DNA of 18,447 nucleotides from Bacillota bacterium (GTDB lineage: Bacteria > Bacillota > Bacilli > Bacillales_A > Planococcaceae): NCBI GenBank assembly GCA_023405135.1, contig JAEXYZ010000033.1:1-18447 (forward strand). Direction: 5' to 3'. Position 1 is the first letter of the stretch. Each line of letters starts with the position of its first letter. Under the pieces are notes generated by a model, which saw nothing but the letters and a program-made list of their open reading frames with translations, did no database searches and had not been told where the DNA came from. This document shows, piece by piece, positions 1 to 7,300 of this stretch. A program made the position numbers and the translations under genes.

Positions 1-537
1 ATCGATGTCAGAAACATTCGCTGTAGAAGGAATCATTTTCTCTGGAAAGATACTGTCTGGGGAGGCAACAACCATTTTCAAATGAAGTTTAACGCCACTA
101 GAATCTTTCGATACGGCCGTCCAATTAGCTGCGTTGTTTGGTAGCTTAATATGAGAGGAGTCGATGATTCTTAAAAGGCCTACATTTGGATGGATTCCTT
201 TTGAGCTACTAGACTTAAGATGCCAGTACTTCTGGGTAACCTGACCAAGTAATTCTGCTAATTGAGTCGTATCTAAATTTTCAAGTCGGCGACTTAATTG
301 AGAAGCACTTATCGATTTTAAGTTTAATTCACGTTGGATTTTTTCCTTTGAGCGAATGCCGATTTCAATTTCACGGAGACTTTCCCAACGAAATAAGCCG
401 GCTAAAAGAAAAATCTTAACTAAAGATTCATCAGTCATCTTTTTATAAGCATAATTATTTAAAGGACAATCGAATTTATTTTTCGGTAATAAAGATAAAT
501 ATTGACGAAAGACTAAATTTTGGTCTACACTTTTCAC
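1..537 (-). CDS. IS4-type transposase, N-terminal part (runs off the window)
   Basis: A DDE transposase that would cut and paste its own insertion sequence. Translating the minus strand from the GTG at 535-537 gives 179 open codons to the window edge. It begins VKSVDQNLVFRQYL and contains RIIDSSHIKLP, where the Asp fits the first residue of the DDE triad. ANVSDID at the edge fits the region of the second Asp. The order of an N-terminal helical part, then IDSS, then a W-T-SKDSSG-KLH stretch, is typical of IS4-family enzymes. The start is set by AAAGGAG nine bases upstream. The catalytic Glu and the C-terminus lie outside the window, so it cannot be judged intact. The end of the element on this side was not located. 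Confidence 0.85.
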   Translation of the reverse strand, partial: MKSVDQNLVFRQYLSLLPKNKFDCPLNNYAYKKMTDESLVKIFLLAGLFRWESLREIEIGIRSKEKIQRELNLKSISASQLSRRLENLDTTQLAELLGQVTQKYWHLKSSSSKGIHPNVGLLRIIDSSHIKLPNNAANWTAVSKDSSGVKLHLKMVVASPDSIFPEKMIPSTANVSDID

Positions 538-556
538 GCGATGTTTCTCCTTTGTA

Positions 557-591
557 AGTGTAGGGAACTGATTTTATTCATTACCTACACT
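557..591. other. Inverted repeat in the IS4 transposase leader
   Basis: AGTGTAGG (557-564) and CCTACACT (584-591) are perfect inverted repeats with a 19-base loop. They lie just upstream of the transposase ribosome site. Possible roles are a hairpin that shields the start from read-through transcripts, or part of the element's end. Neither can be chosen from one copy. Confidence 0.4.
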
Positions 592-668
592 ACAATAGGA
601 GCATTTTTTGTTTTAGGCAATATTTATAGTTAATTACATATATTTACTGTTGTGCAACACTAGTGACT

Positions 669-709
669 TGTACCAGGTAAAAAACAATTCTGATAATTAT
701 GTAAATTTA
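669..709 (-). repeat. Dispersed repeat, copy E (reverse orientation, diverged)
   Basis: On the minus strand this reads TAAATTTACATAATTA, then TCAGAATTGTTT, then TTACCTGGTACA. It matches the better copies at 2018, 4327, 15162 and 16391, with a shortened spacer before the palindrome. It overlaps the stop codon of the comK-like gene, which would make the last codons of that gene repeat-derived. CACTAGT follows the palindrome here and also follows copy A. Confidence 0.6.
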
Positions 710-1143
710 AATAAAAGATCGTATGTCTTCAGTTTTCTTTGTGTCATCGATTTTACAGATAGATCGATTGTAAGCTTAATTTGTTCATTAAAGATGACCT
801 CACAGCAACCGTTACATTTTCCAATTTTAAAGTTTAAGTCAAGTATCCAAATAGTTTCTTTCGTCTTGTAACAAGGAGCTTGAAGTGCTACACGACGCAG
901 GTTTTCAGAAATCAAAATTGGTGGATTTTTGATATATCCAAGCATTTCCCGTGAAGCTTGTAATCTTCCATTTAAAGTAGATCCATATTCTAAACAGTAT
1001 TGTTCTATAATCTTTTTTACAGGCTCCTTTGAGGGAAAACTCCCTTGATCAGTGTGAATTATCGATGAATAAATTCCATTATAATAAGGAGCAATTGCAT
1101 GACTTGAGTGTTCTTTCAAAATTTTCACTTCTTCCAAACACAT
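697..1143 (-). CDS. comK: ComK-like competence transcription factor, short C-terminus
   Basis: ComK is the master activator of competence genes in Bacillus. The 148-residue product shows the ComK core: SKEPVKKIIEQYCLEYGS, then NGRLQASREMLGYIKNPPI, then a W-I strand, then CEVIFNEQIKLTIDLS. These align in order with the B. subtilis protein as I remember it (KPLQIVDRSC, AGRKAGTYEVTKISHKPPI, TEVTFSNGKTMELPIS). The start has AGGGGGAA seven bases upstream, and a good promoter lies at 1219-1247. The protein stops at about the point matching residue 157 of the 192 in B. subtilis ComK. That C-terminal tail is reported to be needed for transcription activation rather than DNA binding. The last residues fall in repeat copy E, so the gene may have been shortened by it. 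Some Bacillales ComK proteins may be naturally short, so loss of function is not certain. Confidence 0.75.
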   Translation of the reverse strand: MCLEEVKILKEHSSHAIAPYYNGIYSSIIHTDQGSFPSKEPVKKIIEQYCLEYGSTLNGRLQASREMLGYIKNPPILISENLRRVALQAPCYKTKETIWILDLNFKIGKCNGCCEVIFNEQIKLTIDLSVKSMTQRKLKTYDLLFKFT

Positions 1144-1218
1144 AAGACTTCCCCCTAATTAAAATTTTTTCAAATTGATAAATTCTAAACACCGACATAA
1201 ATCATAATTACGGATAGT

Positions 1219-1247
1219 ATTTTAAAAATAATTTCTAAAATTGTCAA
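1219..1247 (-). promoter_or_regulatory. Sigma-A type promoter of the comK-like gene
   Basis: On the minus strand, a consensus TTGACA (1242-1247) is followed by a 17-base spacer and TAAAAT (1219-1224). This leaves a leader of roughly 70 bases before the comK start. No clear AAAA-N5-TTTT ComK box was found beside it. Confidence 0.6.
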
Positions 1248-1301
1248 TATTTAGAATATCAATATTAAAAGTATCACATTTCATATTTTTCGTTGATAAA
1301 A

Positions 1302-1344
1302 AGTTATTGTTTTTAAAATTTCACAGGATATAGTTATTGTTTTT
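1302..1344 (+). repeat. Pair of 13-bp direct repeats exactly 30 bp apart, upstream of the sigma factor
   Basis: AGTTATTGTTTTT occurs at 1302-1314 and again at 1332-1344. The 30-bp step puts both copies on the same face of the helix, as expected for a pair of activator sites. A weak sigma-A promoter could overlap them: TTGTTT at 1307-1312, 16 bases, TATAGT at 1329-1334. The repeats lie in the shared divergent region between the comK-like and sigma genes, so either gene could be the target. Confidence 0.35.
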
Positions 1345-1430
1345 TTGGGGTATTCTTGCAATTCTCTTAAGGAAATTAAATTAATAGTACGTTCGCTTCC
1401 ATTTAAATTCTCTAGTACGATAAGGGCACC

Positions 1431-1472
1431 ATGGAATATCGACTTGCGCGCTTGTCTCTAAGGAAGAGTTGA
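1431..1472 (+). CDS. Possible 13-residue leader peptide before the sigma factor
   Basis: ATG at 1431 opens a frame reading MEYRLARLSLRKS that stops with TGA at 1470-1472, immediately before the sigma factor ATG at 1473. AAGGG lies four bases before the ATG, which is close and weak. The exact abutment would suit translational coupling. A frame this short can arise by chance, and the downstream gene has its own AGGAAG site inside it. Confidence 0.2.
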   Translation: MEYRLARLSLRKS

Positions 1473-1973
1473 ATGGATACTTTTGAACAAGTGTTTGAGC
1501 AATTTTCACCGATGATTTCACATGTATTGAAAAAAGCAAATGTGTATAAAAATTATGACTATTATCAACAATGTGCGACCATTGCCCTTTGGAAGGCATG
1601 GCAAAATTTTGACGAGACAAAAGGTAATTTTGCACCATATGCATACAAAACAATGCTAACGACTCTTTATACTGAGATGCGTAAAGATAACCAATATCAT
1701 GAGCACAACATTGCATACGAGAAAGACGAGTTAGTAAATATTGCACAGTATTACGAGATGAAAAACAATTCACATTGCGATTTTGGACAGCTTGAGGAAT
1801 TACTTTCTAAATTAAATCGTTCAGAGTACAACTTACTCGTGAACCTATATGTTTATCAATATTCATATAAGGAGCTAGCAAAACTTGAAAATATTCCACT
1901 CGCTACAATTAAGAAACGCCGCGATCGTTTAATGAAAAAATTACGGGACATGATTAAAGACTCAACTTCTTAA
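1473..1973 (+). CDS. Small sigma-70 family factor (regions 2 and 4 only)
   Basis: A 166-residue RNA polymerase sigma factor of the two-domain, ECF-like or SigH/ComX-like size. Residues about 28-75 look like region 2: YYQQCATIALWKAWQNFD followed by ETKGNFAPYAYKTML, the helical block that melts the -10. Residues about 108-160 look like region 4: LSKLNRSEYNLLVNLY, then SYKELAKLENIPLATIKKR, a helix-turn-helix for the -35. AGGAAG lies six bases before the ATG. It is divergent from the comK-like gene. No anti-sigma gene follows; the next feature is a hairpin and repeat copy A. The link to competence is inference from position only, and the promoters it reads are unknown. Confidence 0.7.
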   Translation: MDTFEQVFEQFSPMISHVLKKANVYKNYDYYQQCATIALWKAWQNFDETKGNFAPYAYKTMLTTLYTEMRKDNQYHEHNIAYEKDELVNIAQYYEMKNNSHCDFGQLEELLSKLNRSEYNLLVNLYVYQYSYKELAKLENIPLATIKKRRDRLMKKLRDMIKDSTS

Positions 1974-1982
1974 TAATTAAAA

Positions 1983-2014
1983 AGGGAACCCGTGCAAAAA
2001 TGCAATGGTTCCCT
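1983..2014. terminator. Strong hairpin between the sigma gene and the small minus-strand ORF
   Basis: AGGGAACC (1983-1990) pairs with GGTTCCCT (2007-2014). An inner TGCA/TGCA pair surrounds an AAAA loop. In the minus direction it is followed by a T-rich run, so it should stop transcription from the right. In the plus direction it lacks a T tract. Repeat copy A begins three bases after it. Confidence 0.65.
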
Positions 2015-2017
2015 CCA

Positions 2018-2060
2018 TAAATTATATTAAGTTTTCAGAATTGTTTGTGTACCTGGTACA
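2018..2060 (+). repeat. Dispersed 43-bp repeat, copy A
   Basis: It starts TAAATTATATTAAG, continues TCAGAATTGTTTG and ends in the 13-bp palindrome TGTACCTGGTACA. It is one of four well-kept copies in the same orientation. GGTACATG at its end (2055-2062) recurs at 2077-2084, so the right flank holds a partial second end. Confidence 0.8.
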
Positions 2061-2087
2061 TGAAATTACACTAGTAGGTACATGCCA

Positions 2088-2333
2088 CTATTCGGTTTTT
2101 TCTAGCAATATTTTTAGTTTTTCTGATAGTTCTTGGACTAGTTCGTGGACTGTGATGGACGATTCGTTGCCTCTATGTATACCATATTCGAAAATGCGTT
2201 TTAACTCTTCTTGTATATCATCTGTCATCATATCTACGATGCCTCCAATGCCCTCATATAATATAATAGCTTGATGTATTGCACTATTATATGTAAGTAT
2301 AATGAAATCTGCTCCCTTACTCGCACCATGCAA
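2088..2333 (-). CDS. Small hypothetical protein, start uncertain (possibly a remnant)
   Basis: Not recognised. The open frame runs from a TTG at 2331-2333, bounded by a TAA directly upstream, to 2088. The readable protein has a hydrophobic start (IILTYNSAIHQAIILYEGIG) and then an acidic, helical part with MMTDDIQEELKRIFEYG and VHELVQELSEKLKILLEK. The TTG has no ribosome site and lies upstream of the start of transcription expected from the promoter at 2333-2362. AAGGGAG (2312-2318) sits eight bases before an in-frame ATT at 2301-2303, so translation may begin there and give 71 residues. The composition looks like real protein rather than chance, but an ancestral N-terminus may be missing. Confidence 0.4.
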   Translation of the reverse strand: MHGASKGADFIILTYNSAIHQAIILYEGIGGIVDMMTDDIQEELKRIFEYGIHRGNESSITVHELVQELSEKLKILLEKTE

Positions 2334-2362
2334 TTATATATCAAAAAATGTAAAAAATTCAA
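2333..2362 (-). promoter_or_regulatory. Probable sigma-A promoter of the small ORF
   Basis: On the minus strand, TTGAAT (2357-2362) is followed by an 18-base spacer and a perfect TATAAT (2333-2338). The expected start of transcription is near 2326, which argues against the TTG at 2331-2333 as start codon. Confidence 0.45.
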
Positions 2363-2470
2363 AAATTCCTACATTACTTTTTCAAGACATTTTTATATTT
2401 TAATTAAATTATTGTGATTTCGTATAATAAAAAATTTTTGTCCATACTTGTTAATTCAATTGTTTCCTAT

Positions 2471-2502
2471 AAAAAAGAGACTCTCACAATCGTAAGAGTC
2501 TC
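2471..2502 (-). terminator. Rho-independent terminator of the SLH protein gene
   Basis: GAGACTCT (2477-2484) and AGAGTCTC (2495-2502) form an 8-bp stem with a 10-base loop. In the minus direction it is followed directly by six T residues. It lies just past the stop codon at 2514. Confidence 0.8.
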
Positions 2503-2513
2503 CTTGAATCATT

Positions 2514-4169
2514 TTATTTCAGCTGTGGTTTAATACCTTTTAAATCAAGTCTATACATGAATGTAATCGCTTGTGCTCGTGTAATTTTTCTATCTGGGTC
2601 AAAGTTATTGTAGTTCTTTGATTTTGATGGATTCACACCTGTTGTAATATCGTGAGTATATAACCATTGTACGGATTCTTGTTCAGTTAGCGTTTTACCA
2701 GTATAAACTTTTGCTAGTATTTTCGCTACATTTCCTCGGCGCAATGGACTGTTTGGCTTATTCGTTACTTCAATATTTTTGTTGCTAGCAATCTTATAAT
2801 AATTATTGTACCAATTCCCACTCGTTGAATCTTTGGCTTCATTTGGGAATGCATGTCTTAATACCATCGCTAACATTTGTGCTTCCGTAATATTTTTATT
2901 TGGATTTAAACGGTTTGACTGTTTATCTCCAGTTATAATATTATGATTAATTCCCCACGAAAAAGATTCGATCCAATACTCACCAGGGCGATAATCCTTG
3001 TAAGAAGTAATGTCCGTAGTTGACGTATCTACTAATTGTAGCGTATATGGAACGTTTCTACCTGCACCTTGATTCGGTTGAATTTTTATAAAATATATCC
3101 CCTCTGGTAATGTTAAATTGCGAATTTTTGATAGCTTGCCTTCTCCATATTCAGTGCTGATTTCTTCATTGACACTAAAAATTTGATTTGTTATTTGTAC
3201 TTTAAAAGTCGTGTTTTTAGGTTCTGTCAAATATAAATCAAAATTAGTATTTTTCGTTACATGTAAGCGGTAGTAATCAACATCTGCACTAGAACTTATA
3301 ACACCTTGTTTTATTTGACCGAATGAAATTTCATTGGCAAAGGATGATGTTCCGTTGTTCTCGATTTCGAACAAGTCACTCGCTTTATAATTAACTATAA
3401 ATTCATAGGGAATATTTTTCAAATCCCCTTCTTTTGTTTTAATTCTTAAGTAATAATTTCCTTGTGGTAATCCTGTATGGATAATCGTACCTATATTAGA
3501 TGTAAAATTACTATTATAAGTTTCTAGTTCTATTCCAGCACCACTTTATAAAGAAACTTCATATATTGTTTTAGATGACTGAGATAAATCTATTTTGACT
3601 TCTCCATTTGTAGGGATATTGAAAGAATAATAATCATTGTTCGTATCAGCATATCCAAAATACTTTTTGTTTATAGAAATTGAATTAGCTGTACTACGAT
3701 CATTGTTAAGTTCTTTTTCGTAATAATTACTTTGAGTATACTTTAAACCTAATGTGTATTGTTCTTGATCGACTACCACTTTGTAAGGTTCAACCTTCAC
3801 ATAATAAGTACCCGCAACTAAACCTTGTGAAAATAGTAATTTAACTTCATTATTTGTTCCTAAATCTGATTCATATTTATCAAGCTCTCTTTGAACGGAA
3901 TTATATAAGGTTACTCGATATTGTGTGTTAGTACTGCGGTTGATACTTATATCCACTTTCCCTGAATTGGATAGAGTGAATTTATAAAAGTCTACATTCG
4001 ATGCACTAGACAACTCACCATTCATCTTTACAGTTGCATCCTCAAGCTTTATTGAAGTTGCTGTAGAGAATGAATCGTTCGTAGTATCAGCTGCAGCTAA
4101 AACTTGGTATTCATTACTTAAAAGTACAAAACAACCAATTAATAAAAATGAAAAGATCCAATTTCTCAA
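2514..4169 (-). pseudogene. Secreted SLH-domain protein interrupted by one in-frame TAA
   Basis: One reading frame of 551 coding positions, broken only by TAA at 3546-3548 (codon 208). On both sides the protein continues the same domain, so this is a point nonsense change or a read-through site rather than two genes. A signal peptide (LRNWIFSFLLIGCFVLLSN to an AAA cleavage region) is followed by three beta repeats resembling bacterial pre-peptidase C-terminal domains (VDFYKFTLSNSGKV; NDYYSFNIPTNGEV; VDYYRLHVTKNTNF). The C-terminus has about three diverged SLH units (WGINHNIITG, LYTHDITTG, DPDRKITRAQAITFMYRL), which would bind wall polysaccharide. I chose the TTG at 4167-4169 because GGGGGA lies six bases upstream; the ATG at 4190 has no ribosome site. 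No protease or enzyme domain is visible, so its role is unknown. Confidence 0.75.
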
Positions 4170-4190
4170 TTCCCATCCCCCATTTATCAT

Positions 4191-4218
4191 ATTATAGTCA
4201 CATGTATAATTTTAACAA
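4191..4218 (-). promoter_or_regulatory. Candidate promoter of the SLH protein gene
   Basis: On the minus strand, TTGTTA (4213-4218), a 16-base spacer and a perfect TATAAT (4191-4196). This gives a very short leader with the ribosome site at 4176-4181. The -35 match is only fair. Confidence 0.35.
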
Positions 4219-4284
4219 CACAAGGAATGTATAGGAGACCTATTTTACAAGATGGTTCATAAGTATGTGAAAAACTCGAAATAT

Positions 4285-4322
4285 AAGGAAGAAAAGCAAC
4301 TAAAGCTTCAGACGCCTTCCTT
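4285..4322. other. Weak hairpin preceding repeat copy B
   Basis: AAGGAAG (4285-4291) pairs with CTTCCTT (4316-4322), and an inner AAGC/GCTT pair is possible. There is no T tract in either direction, so termination is doubtful. Its interest is its position four bases before copy B, matching the layout at the other good copies. Confidence 0.4.
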
Positions 4323-4326
4323 CCTC

Positions 4327-4369
4327 TAAATTGTATTAAATTGTCAGAATTGTTTGTGTACCTGGTACA
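4327..4369 (+). repeat. Dispersed 43-bp repeat, copy B
   Basis: Nearly identical to copy C: TAAATTGTATTAAATTG, TCAGAATTGTTTG, then TGTACCTGGTACA. It lies 12 bases from the nuclease stop codon. GTACATCAGTTC is duplicated in tandem across the junction (4365-4376 and 4377-4388). Confidence 0.85.
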
Positions 4370-4381
4370 TCAGTTCGTACA

Positions 4382-7300
4382 TCAGTTCCAGATTTCTTTT
4401 ACCCATTCTGGATGGTCGATAAATGGGTTACGGTTGCCTTGTATTTCGTAAATTTTTTCATTACGGTTTCTTTCTAATTCATCGACTGGATCTTGTTCAT
4501 GCCATTTGAGTAATACAGAAAGTTTGCCATGATAAGGGTCACTTCCGTTATTAACTTTTTCATTTAATTCTAAATCTACCTTATCACCTTGTTCATAACG
4601 TACTGCCATATAAAATAAAATTCGTGCTACATCACCTTTTACACGATTTGGTGGCTCGAATGAATCGCTATCTCTTAAACAACCTGAACAGTTATTAATT
4701 GGACTACCGCCATTATCAAAATCTAAATTTCCTCTAGAACTGTTAACTTGTACATCCGTTGCTCTCAAATGATGAATATCTGTTCCAGGCCCATTACTAG
4801 TCCCAAAGTCACCATGGGATTTTGCCCATGTATGTTCTCGATTCCAATTTCCAACATTGCCCCCATTTAAATTTTTCGAACGAGAGATTCCTGAGTAAAA
4901 AAGAAGAACATTATTTGGATTATTAGGATCTTCGTCTGTAATTTTTAATGCATCCCATACTTGTGCATATGTGAGCACCTTTTGATCAGAAATAATATCA
5001 TGTAAGGCAGATTTTAAAGTAGCACCACTTTTCCCTTGAGCCAAAGCATAATAATCAGCCCCATCTTCAACGTTTGTAACTGTCACACTAAAATTTGTAG
5101 TAACACTAAGTTCTCCATCTGTTGCTGTTACTCCAACAATATGTGACCCTACTTCTAAATTAAGAGTTAAAGTATTCCCCTCTACCAGCCCTTTTGTTGC
5201 AGTAAATGTTAGTTCATCATTGTCTGGATCAGAAAAGTGACTTGCTAAATCTACAGTTACTTTTTCACCTAAAGTTACTGTTTTATTAGAAATTGCATTA
5301 ACTACTACTGGTGCATTGTTTGTAGAAGGAGAAGAAGGGTCCCCAATTGGAGCCCCTTCTGAATTAGTAATAATAATTTGATCTGCAGATGCACCGTTGA
5401 TATATTCAATTGATTGTATATTTTCAGCACCGCGAATTTCTTTTACATTTGTCCCATCAATAATTACATTTTTAACCTCGTTACCAACGAAGTCAATAAT
5501 TGCATCTTTTTCATTTGGCATAATGGTCACTACTGTATTTGCTAGACCAGCTCCTTTAAGAATAGCAATTTTACTTTTCACTAAAATCCCATTGTTAATC
5601 ACTGATTCAGCATCAATGTTTAACTCAACACTTGGTTTATTAATGATTAATCGATCCGTTTTGTAATTTGTAAAATGATAAACTTTTTCCGGTATAATTG
5701 GTTGTGGAGCTGGTTCTTCTTCACCAGTTTTACTGAAATCAATTTGTACCATTACTGGATCATGGTCGCTTGCACGGCCAGCCATGTCTGTAAAATCTGC
5801 GTTAATATGAAGAATATCAATTTCAGTACCCTTTACTAAATTATTCGATACAAGAATATGGTCTAATACTTGAGAGTTACCTTGATATAAATAAGTGTAA
5901 CGGTCTGCTGTTTCTACATGGTTAATCATGTTCGTCATCAATTCGCCTTCATGGATTTTTAAGGCATCAGCAAATTGATAATCGTTAAAATCTCCTAATG
6001 ATACGATATTTGCATTTGGATTTTTTGATTTAATTTCACTAACAAAATTGTAAACTACTTGAGCAATTTTCTTACGTTGAATTTCACTATCATAAACAGG
6101 TGGTTGAATTGCACCAAATAAAGGTGTATCACCTGTTTTTGAATTCCAATGGTTGGCAATAACAATAACCTCTTCCCCTTGGAAGATAAATTGTGCTGCT
6201 AAAGGTTTTCGACTAGATTTAAACGCTTCATTAGTCGGATCAATTCGACCTGGGTTAAGTGTTAATTTTCCATTTTCATAACCTACTGCTGTTGTCGCAT
6301 CGCCAGCAGTTAGTCCCTCAGGTAGCGAAACTCGCTCCGGATTAAATAGGAATCCAACACGAATATTTGCGTTTGGTGCACCGCCATCCTGACCTTGAAT
6401 TGGATCGATATTTAAATATTCGTACTTAACTCCGCTTTCTTTAAAGATAGCATCAATTAATCTTTCATAACTTTCGTTTGCTGCAGTTTCACCAGCTTGT
6501 TGCCCGTTATTATCTTGTACTTCTGTAACACCGACAATATCAGGGCTTCCCATGTCAGTTCCGATTGCTCTAGCTAATTTAGCAGCTTTGTCAGCTGATG
6601 TTTCATTTGTATTATTCGAGAAGTTTTCAAGATTGTAGGATGCGATTGTAAGCTTATTATCTGCTTTCACAATCTTAGTTACTTCTGGTGTTGCAGTGCC
6701 TTTCACATGAGCATTTTTCATATCATCTAAATTCACAATAATTTTATAGTTTTGATATGAATAAGCAACAATACCTGTAATTGGTCCATTAAATTTATCA
6801 CCTGTTGCAACTTCAAAATTACGTGCTGTACCATTTGGTTCCATACGGAATTGGATACGATGTGGATTTGGTTTTCCATCTTCGTATAATAGACCACCAT
6901 GAAGGGAGTTTGTTGGCTCTTTTTCAAGAACAGTAATTAAATCACCATGTTCCTGAGGTGCAACTGCTTTTATGTTTCCTACTTGAACTAGCATGCCTTC
7001 AATACTTTCCCAGTAATCAATCGCATCTTCTTCAGGATCAAATTCAGCAAATTCATCATTATCAATTACTTCTTTTGGACGGTCTTCCCCGATAATAACT
7101 GGTTCTGGAAGCGCTTGAGTTCCTGTTTTCGCAAGGTTTGTAGCATTAATTTCAGTTACAGGTAAGTCCGTTTGGAATCTATCATCATATCCATCAAGGA
7201 ACCATTCCTTTACGGTACCGCTAACACTTACTACGTCTCCTTTTTTCAGACCATGTGACTGCTTATAAACTAAAATCCCTTCAGAAGTGTTCGGGTTATT

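Noticed and set aside
1144..1472. ComK boxes (AAAA-N5-TTTT) in the comK/sigma intergenic region
   Set aside because: Only imperfect matches with wrong spacing were found in very AT-rich DNA.
1381..1773. Minus-strand frame opposite the sigma factor
   Set aside because: It overlaps a well-supported sigma gene on the other strand and has no recognisable domain.
3422..3424. Separate gene starting after the TAA in the SLH protein
   Set aside because: No usable ribosome site, and the same beta repeat continues across the stop in frame.
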